DNA of 64,000 nucleotides, from NCBI GenBank assembly GCA_029582265.1, contig CM055834.1, positions 3,906,001-3,970,000 of the forward strand, read 5' to 3'. The number at the start of each line of letters is the position of its first letter. The first letter of the stretch is position 1. The position numbers were made by a program, and so were the translations under genes. A model generated the notes under the pieces. It made no database searches. It worked only from the letters and a program-made list of their open reading frames with translations, and had not been told where the DNA came from. Below, in pieces: positions 31,243 through 40,715 of this stretch. This DNA comes from Zoroaster sp. YZ-2022. Lineage: Eukaryota > Echinodermata > Asteroidea > Forcipulatida > Zoroasteridae.

Positions 31243-31468
31243 CTTTTAAAACTAAAGTGTTGAATTAACCATATAAGAGTTCAGTGAGTGACAACACTTT
31301 ATAAAGTTAAATTCAACTCAGAAAGTGTTGAATTAACGCAGAGTCAAGTTCAGTCTAATTTAGCAATGTTAATTCAACACTTTTAAAAGTTAAATCCAAC
31401 TTTATAAAGAGTTGTCCCTGACCGAACTCTTTAAAATGTTGATTCAACACTTTAGTTTTAAGAGTGTA
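31243..31468. mobile_element. Foldback MITE, about 226 bp
   Basis: Left arm TTTTAAAACTAAAGTGTTGA and right arm, inverted, CTTAAAACTAAAGTGTTGAA continue inward with inverted GAGTTCAGTGAGTGACAAC-like and CTTTATAAAGTT-like words. The arms cover most of the element. Target duplication unclear. Confidence 0.6.
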
Positions 31469-32052
31469 CCGTCCCATATGGTCACCACACCGGACTGTTT
31501 TACAGAAATGCAGTCAATATCGCCCACTTGGAAACTGCTCACTCTTCCAGCAGCCCATTTGTCCAACTTAAAAACTCATTAGACGAAATGCAAACAGCCC
31601 ATTTTTCTGACAGCCCTATAGCTATAGTTTAACGCACTATTGTAGCCAATTCGTATTAATTTCCACCCTGTCACAGTGCCAACGGACCATTATCACTGAT
31701 CTCTATTATTATGACTGGATTGAGGGTTGTCCATTGGTGCCTAACAAAAAAGGCACCCACCGCAGGGCCATGTTGGTACTCCACTATACAAAGAAAGAAA
31801 CACAAAGGGAATTCACGAAGTAGACTTGAGATCAAGTCGTAGATTTGGTCGTATTTGTCTGTGGGGATGCGCGCCGTTTCATAGCGTTCACTGTGTATTA
31901 TACCGTGCTATCTCGATCCCATCGTATTACATACTTGCCATGGGCAGCAGTGAATTACCATGAGTACGAGGGTGCGTCCAAATCTAACGACTTATATCGT
32001 TCTACGTTTCTACACGGCCTATGGCAAGTTCTCTGGAATATGAGGAGCCGTA
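31469..32052. repeat. No gene; contains dispersed repeat copy 2 of 3
   Basis: Between about 31695 and 31835 the sequence resembles 1788-1985 (CTCTATTATTATGACTGG, CCATTGGTGCCTAACAAAAA). A short TTGAGATCAAGTC near 31823 has an inverted match near 53677. No coding support. Confidence 0.45.
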
Positions 32053-32726
32053 TGCCCCAGTCACACTGGAGGATACGACAACTTACAACAGGTTACGATC
32101 GTCTGCGACTGGAAATTACAAGGAATCGTAGAAAAGTCCTGCGACAAGTCCCGGGTGGTTGCGGGTGGTCTTGGGTAGTCGCAAGACAGAATTCGGTCTT
32201 GGGGAGGTTTTCGATCATGTTCAAAAACCTGGCTGCGACCAAACTGGTCGTAGCTGGTCGTAGCTGGTCGTAGGTAGGTCTTCAATAGTCGTGCGATGGT
32301 CGTGCTACAAGTCTTGGGTGGTCTTACGTAGTCGTGGTTCATCGTGGGACTATCCAGTCGTCCAACAGCCGCACGACTATGCTCGACTATTCGCACGACT
32401 TGTCGTGCGAATGCACGACTAGTCACACGACTATGCGTGACTAGTCTTGCGACTGCACGACAAGTCGTGCGAATAGTCATGCATAGTCGTGCGACTGATC
32501 CTTGACAATCGTGGGTAGTCTTGGGTGATCGTACGACAAGTCCCTCAAGGTCTTGCGACCAGTCGTGCTATCAGTTGGCTACAAGTCGCAGACCAGTCGG
32601 GGACAGGTCTTATTGTGTGACTGCTAGGCCGACATCGCAGAAAAAACCTACGACCGGGCCAAGACCGCCCTAGGTCGCACGACTGACATGGTCGTAGGCA
32701 ATCGCAGCTCCAATGTGACTGGGGCA
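32053..32726. mobile_element. Harbinger-like element A with GTCGTGCGAC-word interior
   Basis: Ends TGCCCCAGTCACACTGGAG and, inverted, TGCCCCAGTCACATTGGAG. Flanking triplets are GTA and TTA, an imperfect match to the TWA duplication of PIF/Harbinger. The interior is a degenerate array of words around GTCGTGCGAC, ACTAGTCGT and GGTCGTAG on both strands. No transposase is encoded. The terminal motif TRCCCCAGTCACA is shared with element C at 55393. Confidence 0.7.
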
Positions 32727-32733
32727 TTAGTAA

Positions 32734-33599
32734 TGCCCCGTTCCCACTATCACGATTCGCGCCACGATTGAAATCGTGGTCTTAATCGTGGAGTAATCGT
32801 GGTGATCCTATCAGATCTTATCAGATCTTGAGGTCTGTCGTGGCAATCGTGTTGATCGTAGAACATGTTTGGACGGTTCAAAAATTTTCTACGATTAATT
32901 TTTAATCGTGATCATCGCATGAGATCGTATTGGATCGTAACAAAGCGCGACAGATCGCATCTAATAGTGCTTCGAAATCGTGGTGATCGGGATCAACCTT
33001 GGACAATACAAACACCACGTTGTCATCATCCTCAACTCCTGCCATCATCAATGATTGTGGGTTGTAGTCTTCACTCTGTAGAAGTTCAAGAAACAATGAA
33101 GTCCATGGTCAGTCGGGCTGTATATGTACCCGTCGGGGTTCAATCGTGGCTCAAATCGTGATCACTCTCCATCCCGATCGTGAAAGACATCGCCACCACA
33201 ATCGTATCCGATCGCAAAAGAACGCATCGGTTCGTGATGATCGTATCGGAACGTATCCGAACGTATCTGCACGTATCAGATCGTCCAAAATCGGGGACCC
33301 CGATCGTGATGATCGTGTCAGATCGGGACACAATCGTGGACTCAATCGGGACAATCCTATCGGAACGTATCTGATCGTATCTGAACGGGAGACCAGATCG
33401 TGACAGATCGTGTCATCTGAAATTGACCAATCGTGCCTATATCGCATCCAAGAGCACCAAATCGTACCAGAACGTATCGACTCGCATCAACTCGCATCCA
33501 AACGTGAAATTTCAGAAAAGGAAACAAAAATTCCACGATCAGCTACGAATGGCCAATCGTGGCGTTCGTAACGGATCGCACGACAGTGGGAACCTAGCA
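32734..33599. mobile_element. Harbinger-like element B with ATCGTGATCG-word interior
   Basis: Ends TGCCCCGTTCCCACTATC and, inverted, TGCTAGGTTCCCACTGTCG. TAA lies exactly at 32731-32733 and 33600-33602, the 3-bp TWA target duplication of PIF/Harbinger. The interior is a degenerate array of ATCGTGATCG, GATCGTATC and CGGAACGTATC words. Reading frames across it (RSDTI-rich) are low-complexity by-products. It starts one base after the right flank triplet of element A. Confidence 0.75.
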
Positions 33600-33602
33600 T
33601 AA

Positions 33603-34594
33603 GCAATTTTCAAGTAAGTTTTCGTCTTCGTCGTCCATTTTTCAATGTCTACATTTTATTATTGAATCTTGCCAACAAGTCTTGACACAACAGTCCACGA
33701 ACGATGGATATACAGGTGGTCTAGCACATCCTGGGCTGAGAGATTAACGTTATCTTCAATCTGAATCTGATGATGGCTCAGTGCTTCGTACTGTTAATGA
33801 AGTTCTTGCACCCGATGCAAAATGTGGGGTTTTCTAGAATTCACTTCCTCAGTCTCAGTAAGCCACTGCCTCCGAGTGAGAATACAACACTCCTAGTACA
33901 AGACAATCTTCGAGGCGTCTCTTAATAAGTTCGATAATTTTTTAATTATCGGTGTGCAGATGCCTTTCAGCATCATCTGCATAACTTATCCTCAATTTAC
34001 CCTAAATGACGCACCTAAGGTCATCAGCTGGAGAGTAATATACAAATGAAATTAGAAGTTTGGTGTTTCAGTTTGTTTCAGTGAAGGATTCTCTTATAAA
34101 ATGCTGAATTTCAATGCGTGATCATACCACTATGTAGGTAGAATTAGATTCTACCTCCATGATCAACGCGTGGACATCTTGAACGTTGTTTTTTGAGACG
34201 CACAGAATTGTGGTCATCAACAAATTGATGCACAGCGGTGCACAGCGTGTATTATTATTATTATTATTTAAGACCCAGACATTTCATTAATTCTTTTTTT
34301 TCAAGATTTTGCTTCTAAACTGTTCAGCTGTATCTAAGGAGATAGTTTCCAATCCAAAACAAATTTTAAAAATAATAAATTGTATATATTGTTTGGTACA
34401 TTTTACTCAGCACGTAATAAATCAATAAACTTAGATCTTATTGAAACTGGTTCATTTCAAGTAAAAATAAAGACGCTATTATGCAAAATTTTTATGTGAT
34501 CTGAAACAAAAAATTCCCATAGTCTTGTAGCCCATTTTATGCTCTTTCTAATGATAGAAATTTTGATATGGAAAAGATATGTAAATATATTGAT
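33603..34594. other. No gene seen
   Basis: AT-rich, with an ATT microsatellite near 34249-34268. No coding region or recognised repeat. Confidence 0.45.
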
Positions 34595-34768
34595 TAAATC
34601 TTGACAAAGGTTAGTTGACACTGAATCACTGCGTACAGCATGCATGGTTTATTCATTGTACTGATGTCAAAGGTCACCTAATGTGATATTATAGTTTTAA
34701 AACACATAGAGCACAAGGAGGTCTGCAAATAAAGTAATGGTACTGTTGCATATATGAACATTACATTC
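34595..34768. repeat. Inverted flank of Gypsy relic 2, left
   Basis: Nearly identical in reverse complement to 40543-40715. Shared words are CAGCATGCATGGTTTATTCA, CACAAGGAGGTCTGCAAATA and GTAATGGTACTGTTGC. The two blocks face each other across 5.8 kb that contains the Gypsy relic. Confidence 0.75.
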
Positions 34769-35255
34769 CTCCCACCTCTGAATAATAGCTAAGTAATTTC
34801 AACAATTACTAAAGTGTTCTTTTGTAGATGAAATAAAACATACAGATCTTAATATTGAGTCCAAGAGTATTATTTGTTTGTTTGCTGTTGTCCAAATGTT
34901 CATTTGTGAAAATGATGCTCACGGAAGTTGAAGATGATAGAGTTCAGTGTCTTTCATGGTTTTCTCATAAAACATTCTACAAGGTTAATAACAATCAAAC
35001 ACAATCATACTTAATCATCAAGTGTAGTCATCACATCGCAGTGAGTATTTAACAATATGAGGATTTGTTTGTTTTGCCTTCACTTAAACTTAAAGTGCAT
35101 TCCAGTTTGTTTCAGTTTCAATGAGAATAATTTGAAGATCATTGTACGTTACATAATCTGACTAACTAGATAACTAGAGAGGAGAGGTTACTAGCACTTC
35201 ACTCTTAACTCAGATCTTTACCATCCGGTTCTTTAATCATTTACAATAAAATACC
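34769..35255. other. Region downstream of Gypsy relic 2
   Basis: Would contain the 3' LTR if one existed, but it shows no similarity to 39895-40542 on the other side. No gene seen. Confidence 0.4.
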
Positions 35256-35880
35256 TCAAAAATACGCGGGCATTTGGCGATTCCTTGGAGGATTTCGTCT
35301 TGCAGGTGCAAGTTGCATTTCCTGGTTTGCGATTGGTGGAGCTAGTAAATCTGTGTCTGAGTCGCTTGGATCATAGTAGCTGGGTTTTGTAGTATTTTGA
35401 TGAGAGTAGTATTTGAGTAGCTTGAAGAACGATGCGTTCCTTGTGATGTTGGTGTTGTCATCTCGGGTAGCTGTTATCATTGAACCTTTAACAGCTGTGA
35501 CTGTCAATGGCTGAAGTTGATAGGGTGTCATGGAGTTGGAAACTATTCCCACTTGTTTGACAAGTACTCTGTCACCAACTTTGAGTTTGCGCTTTCTCAT
35601 GGCTTTCTTGTTGTCTGCATTGGCTTTCATGTGTTCTTTCATGTTTGCATCCTTGGCAATGATATCCGGGTTGGTTTGAGTTGGATAAATTTCTGGCAAG
35701 CGAGTGCGGAATGATTGTTTGAATACAAGTGATGCAGGTGAAACTCCTGTTGTGTGAGGGGTAGATCGATAATTTCGTAGGTATGCGTACAGTACTTGTT
35801 TCCATGAGCGATTTTCTGCTATAGCTGTGCGATATACTTTGTTGAGATTCCTCATCATCCTCTCTACCTCCCCATTCGCT
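35256..35880 (-). pseudogene. Gypsy relic 2: integrase C-terminal part
   Basis: Frame: MMRNLNKVYRTAIAENRSWK, YLRNYRSTPHTTGVSPASLV, the lysine-rich MRKRKLKVGDRVLVKQ and a C-terminal tail ending PPRNRQMPAYF. The NYRSTPHTTTG-SPA motif and KVGDRVLVK are typical of the integrase end. The catalytic core preceding it (with VERMMRNLNK at the junction) is split by frameshifts. Confidence 0.85.
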
Positions 35881-36407
35881 TGTGGCCATAGGGGTGTGAC
35901 CCGTCTGTGTGTGAAACCAATTTGGAAAATGCATCAAATTCTGCACTCTAAAATGGCGATCCATTATCTGATGTGCGACCGACTTGAGGACAGCTAAATG
36001 TTGCAAAAATTCTATTGAGCTATGCCAATCACACGTTGCTGCAAAGATTTGGGAATCACAATGCGATGATCACGTAGAAGTATGTCATTAGTGTCATTCA
36101 CGCTTAGTTCTTCACGCACGTGGTACATGCTTGTGAGACCGGATTTCAGACTGGCATCTGCTTCTTCGATGATTTTCTTCCATGTGTTTGTCTTTACCGC
36201 TTGAATGGAAGACCGTATGAGTTCATCATTCTTGGTTGCAGTTTGGATTTCCGTCATTGTTAGTGACTTTGGGACTGCGTTTGAGATGATAAAGTTGATA
36301 TGCTCTTCAGCATTTGGCTCAAACTGATGCGTTGAGTTGCATGGATGTCGCGAGAGGTAGTCTGCATGATTTGTTTTTCCCGTGAAACTGTACTGCTGAA
36401 GCTTCAT
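35881..36407 (-). pseudogene. Gypsy relic 2: integrase N-terminal remnant, core deleted
   Basis: Frame 36407-36012: YSFTGKTNHADYLSRHPC (tether with the DYLSR motif), ELIRSSIQAVKTNTWKKI and DHRIVIPKSLQQRVIGIAQ. Here the HHCC finger and the first catalytic Asp should follow. Instead the text continues at about 36010 with CPQVGRTSDNGSPF (the second Asp region, DNGSPF) after skipping well over a hundred residues. The deletion removes the zinc-binding and first catalytic parts. Confidence 0.7.
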
Positions 36408-36690
36408 GAGCCATCTTTCTATTCTCGCTGGTGGATTGGAGTAGCTGTTGTTGAACAGGGGTAAGCGATCTGCTTGCTACTGCTACAATAACAGATTTTC
36501 CAGCAGTGTCATGTTGAATTAGTAATGCACAGAGTCCAATCGGACTGGCATCAACATCTATTTCAGTGCGGCTCTTCTGGTTAAAGTACGTAATCTTGCA
36601 ATGGTCGGTGATTGAGCGTTTGATACTATCCATAGCATGTTGTTGCTGTTTGGTCCATTGCCGTGGCGCGGAATCTTTGGTGAGAGCTCG
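36408..36690 (-). pseudogene. Gypsy relic 2: RNase H domain
   Basis: Split frames: DSIKRSITDHCKITYFNQK, TEIDVDASPIGLCALLIQ (catalytic DAS) and VIVAVASRSLTPVQQ. RNase H degrades the RNA strand after minus-strand synthesis. A frameshift separates the later part (EKWLMKLQQYSF). Canonical order after RT supports the call. Confidence 0.75.
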
Positions 36691-36749
36691 AAATGGTTCT
36701 GAAATTGTTGCTAGTCTGGGTATAAATCGGGCACAGTAGGTGGCTAAAC

Positions 36750-37586
36750 CTAAAAAAAACTGTGAAGATCCTCTTTGTTGGTTGGAGGAGCGGCTTCTGC
36801 TAATGCCTTAACTTTGGTAGGACTCGATGAAACACCAGCTGCAGAGAACACATGGCCAAAAAACTCAATTGTGTTTGAGTTGAATTGACACTTAGCTTTG
36901 TTGAGTGTGAGATTTTTCTCTCTCAGGCGCTGCAAACACTTGTCAAGATTGTCGTTGTGTTCATTGGTGTTCTTGCCATACACAAGAATGTCATCGCTTA
37001 TGTTCAAGACGCCTGGCAATCCAGCCAGTGCTGATTGGATGAGATTCTGGAATTGTTCTGCACCGCTATTGACTCCAAAATTGAGTCGTTTAAATTGGAA
37101 AAGACCAACGTGTGTTGAGAACGTTGTGAGGTAGCGTGATTCTTCGTCAAGTTCAATTTGAAGATAGCCGCTGTTTAAGTCTAGCTTAGAGAAGACTTGT
37201 GATCCATTAAGCTTGGCCATAATGTCATCTATGGTTGGTGTGATATGGCGCTCACGTTCAGTTGCTTCGTTGACTGCACGCATGTCGATGCAGAGATGAA
37301 TTGCATCAGGATCTTTCGGTTTAGGGACAACATGTATCGGCGATATCCACGGAGTGGGCGTGTCCATGACTGGTTCGATTAAATCGAGTGATTGGAGGCG
37401 TTTTAGCTCGTCTTCAACTTTGCGCCGAACGTGGAATGGAATTCGCCGATGTGGCTGAGTGACTGGTGTGACTGATTTGTCAACATGTAGTTTACATTTC
37501 GAGTCAATCAGCTTGCCAATCCCTTCAAATCTGTCCTCATACCGGGTGACAAATGTCTTCAGTGGATTTGGAAGTTGTCGTGACAC
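36750..37586 (-). pseudogene. Gypsy relic 2: reverse transcriptase domain
   Basis: A 278-codon open frame: PHRRIPFHVRRKVEDELKRL, PVMDTPTPWISPIHVVPKPK, LCIDMRAVNEATERERH, VFSKLDLNSGYLQIELDEES (motif A), FKRLNFGVNSGAEQFQNLI and VLNISDDILVYGK (motif C with SDD), then FFGHVFSAAGV. The domain is nearly complete and catalytic aspartates are present. It ends at a frameshift near 36750. As the polyprotein is broken on both sides, it is called a pseudogene. Confidence 0.9.
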
Positions 37587-38031
37587 TGTATGTTATTTGT
37601 ATCATGTTAAGCGATGATGACGTATGGGAACTTAAAAGAGTGTCACCTGTTCCTTCCGTGATGTAGAAATCAGACTGGATGTCAATGTCTTTATATCCAA
37701 CAGTCATACAAGTTTTTCCAACAACGGGTATCGGAGTTTTCGAACTATAGGCATAGATTTTCGTTGACACGGGTTGTAGTCTTGGTTTACTACTGAGGCT
37801 GTTGAATGTGGTTTCACTCATTACATTCACTGAAGCACCTGTATCAATAAATGCACAGATAGCTTTGTGATTGATGGTGACAGTGACTCGTGGTTGTTTT
37901 TGGTTTGAGCTATGAAGAATGAAAGCATACTCATCTTCGTGCCCAGGAAAATCAGCCTGTACTGCATGTATGTTGGATTTGTTTGCCCTTTTGGCTCTGC
38001 ATACATTTGCAAAGTGATTGTTCTTCTTCAT
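37537..38031 (-). pseudogene. Gypsy relic 2: zinc-knuckle end and aspartic protease
   Basis: Frame begins KKNNHFANVCRAKRANKS, the end of a gag CCHC knuckle cut by the LINE insertion. The aspartic protease follows with AFIDTGASVNVMS (DTG active site present) and PVVGKTCMTVGYKDIDIQSD. The frame overlaps the RT frame, to which it is joined by a shift. Protease processes Gag-Pol in the native element. Confidence 0.85.
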
Positions 38032-38036
38032 TCATT

Positions 38037-39165
38037 CATTCATTTTATTTCCACATCAATGCAAACAATAAGTAGCAGAAGTACATTCTTGAAATAAGTT
38101 AACATACGTGTAAAAGTAGATAAGACTAAACAAAGATGTGGAGGGGGTTTGCAAGAAGCAAAGCTTGTCGGGTGCAAACCCCCTCATATTATTTGTGCTC
38201 TAAGTTAAATCTAGACTTAAAGCATAAATAATAAAAACAAACATTTTTGGTTACAGAAATGAGTACAAATATCAATGAACGAAAGACAATGAACAAAGAA
38301 ACCTAAGCAAGCAAACAAACATCCCAAAAAAACACAAACAAACGCAAATAATGCAAAGCGGTGAAACTAGTATATTAAGTTCATGCACTAATAAGGAGTG
38401 ATAAATAACGAATTAATTTCAGTTTAAAGTGGGGTAACGAAGAATTGATAGAACAATGATAATTATGGATGTGTTGGGAACTACTTGTATTTATTTAAAA
38501 GAATTTCCTTAAGTTTGTTCTTAAAGGACTTGATATTGTTAAGTTTCCGAAGAGAATTGTCGAAAGAGTTCCACAGTTTTGGTCCCGTATACTTAGCTAG
38601 TTCTTTGGGCAAGTGATGAGCGAGTTAAGGGAATGTGGAAAAGGGAGGCCTGGCGTGTAGAATATGAATGTACCAGTTTATTACTTGTAAACATTGAGGT
38701 AAGACATTTTGGTAATTCATTATGTACTAACTGAAACATAAAGCTACCAAGTTGCAGATTGTATAGATCATTAATTTTTAAGGATTTATGTTTAACAAAG
38801 AAAGGATTTGTGTGAGCAAAATAATGAGAATTGTTAACAATGCGCAGGGCTCGTTTTTGCAAAATAAGCAGTCTGTTGATTGTTGTAGCGGCAGCACTAC
38901 CCCATGCTAATATACCATAGTTAATATAGGATAAAATTAAGGTGTTATACAGAGAAAATAAAATATGATGTGGAAAAAATGCCTTAAGTTTATTAATAAT
39001 ACCCATATTACGGGAAATTATTTTACATAAGTAATCAATGTGGTATTTCCAGGATAATTTATTATCAATATATAAGCCTAGGAATTTTACACTATTTGTT
39101 AAGTTGATCACCGTATTACCAATACAAATATCTATAGGAAGTCTTGCAAAAGTCACGAGTTTTTC
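38037..39165 (-). mobile_element. 5'-truncated LINE inserted in Gypsy gag
   Basis: Minus-strand LINE tail with an ATTC/GAAT microsatellite at 38030-38048 as 3' tail. The coding portion at 39165-38593 reads NSVKFLGLYIDNKLSWKYHI, SLYNTLILSYINYGILAWGS, LLILQKRALRIVNNSHYFAH and continues, after a frameshift, GPKLWNSFDN to about 38480. This is the thumb/C-terminal part of a Jockey/CR1-lineage RT. The preceding gag knuckle frame runs directly into it. Confidence 0.85.
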
Positions 39166-39894
39166 CATACCAAGATGGGGAAAACTTCCACCACAGTTTC
39201 GGCAAATGCCTTTTGCCGTAGCTCCATTGTGGTATTTCGACGAAGCAGTTCCGAAGTTGCAAGGGTGTGACGGCTTATTGACAGGTTTGTACGGTTGCTG
39301 ATGCCTACGAGGTTTGTGGCAAACTGCGCTGACTTGAGACTGATTACTACTCATAGCCATATTTTGAACCTGTGCAGATGCGATAGTAGTTGCTCTGATC
39401 AGCATCACAGCTTTATCAAGTGTTAGTTCAGGATGTCGAAGCAGTCGTTGCTTGAGGATATTATGACGAATACCAAGTATGATGCGGTCTCTGATCAGGC
39501 TATCTTTTAGCTAACCAAATTCACATGTATCAGCAAGCATTGATACAAACGCATCTATGTTCTCCCCTTCATGCTGACTCCTACAGTTAAATTATGTAGC
39601 GTTCATACGTTATGTTCTTTTTGCCTTTGCAAAATGAGGCCAATTTATCAATGACAATGTCATACCTCTTATCGTCGCCATCATTGGCCCATGTGAATGT
39701 GTTGTATGTATCGACAGCTTGCTGGCCGATGACAGACAATAACGTTGCTACTCTAGTCGGGCATCACCCTTCTCATGGACTCCTGTGGCGATTTCGAAGT
39801 TCTGAAATCGTTGGTGAAACTTTGTCCAAGTCAGGTACAGATTGCGATCGTTTAGATCAAGCGGCGGTGGCGCTGGTATACTGTACTGCGCCAT
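39166..39894 (-). pseudogene. Gypsy relic 2: gag
   Basis: Start at 39894 gives MAQYSIPAPPPLDLNDRNLY, then LTWTKFHQRFQNFEI. Through frameshifts follow EGENIDAFVSMLADTCEFG and DSLIRDRIILGIRHNILKQR, typical capsid helices. LRHPELTLDKAVMLIRATT comes next, and finally GICRNCGGSFPHLG, the first zinc knuckle. The second knuckle is beyond the LINE insertion at 38031. Confidence 0.75.
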
Positions 39895-40542
39895 GTCACA
39901 GAAAATCGGCAAAAATCTACGGCATCAATAGACTTAATACAACGATCAGGCGTGGATGTTGTAGTATAATGTTCAAATGTTCCGTCGTCGCCAATATAAT
40001 ATTTACAGCTTTTGTTTTTGATATATAAATATATTGATTAGTTAATTGCTTCAGGCTATAACTACTATAATTGGTATTGTGCCGCCAGGTCATACCCAGG
40101 TCCCACATGGTGGATGCTGTCGGTTTTTTCTCCGAAGGTGATTGTGCGAAAACCAAAAAATGTATTATATAATTACTGTGTCAACATTTTACTGCTTAAG
40201 TTCCTAAAACATAATAGTTTCATATGATATAAAATTAATTTGCTGAACGTACAATGCACACAACGCAGACTGGACATGTTTGGTCAACAGGGGGCGCTAA
40301 TTATTCTCTCGTATTGTCGTTTCTGGTTGAAGACGCCGTCGCAAAAATGGATTTTTTTCCGAGGCAAGTAGGCATGGCGGCAATTTTCCGGGCGATTCCT
40401 TTTAATAGCCAAGTATTTAATCTACCAATTTATTAATAAAATAGGAAGATTAACCCAGGCCGTTAATAGCCAATTTTGAAAATGTGTAGCCGAAAATGTT
40501 TTGTATTTTTGGGGAGGGGATCATTTTTAGTTGGAGTATGTA
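39895..40542. other. No gene; region upstream of Gypsy relic 2 gag
   Basis: Position fits a 5' leader or LTR, but it has no match on the other side of the element. Contains ACAGGGGGCGCTAATTATTC, a word common in short repeats; nothing else recognised. Confidence 0.4.
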
Positions 40543-40715
40543 ATGTTCATATACGCAACAGTACCATTACTTTATTTGCAGACCTCCTTGTGCTCTTTGT
40601 GTTTTAAAACTATAATATCACATTATACTTAGGTGACCTTTGACATCAGTACAATGAATAAACCATGCATGCTGTACGCAGTGATTCAGTGCCAACTAAC
40701 CTTTGTCAAGATTTA
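40543..40715. repeat. Inverted flank of Gypsy relic 2, right
   Basis: Reverse complement of 34595-34768 with few differences. Its end (CTTTGTCAAGATTTAAAACA) joins directly to the first unit of the 443-bp satellite at 40713. Confidence 0.75.

Larger units (their letters stand above)
35256..39894 (-). mobile_element. Ty3/Gypsy retrotransposon relic 2, invaded by a LINE
   Basis: Minus-strand gag, protease, RT, RNase H and integrase parts occur in canonical Ty3/Gypsy order. A LINE fragment sits in gag (38037-39165) and part of integrase is deleted. LTRs could not be recognised on either side. It belongs to a different lineage from relic 1, as the RT has SDD rather than YxDD. Confidence 0.85.

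Noticed and set aside
33140..33447. Frames rich in RSDTI and DRERHRHH
   Set aside because: Low-complexity result of the ATCGTG-word array in element B.
36898..37134. Plus-strand frame opposite Gypsy RT
   Set aside because: Antisense shadow of the well-supported minus-strand RT.
34595..40715. The 175-bp blocks as LTRs of Gypsy relic 2
   Set aside because: They are inverted relative to each other, whereas LTRs are direct repeats.
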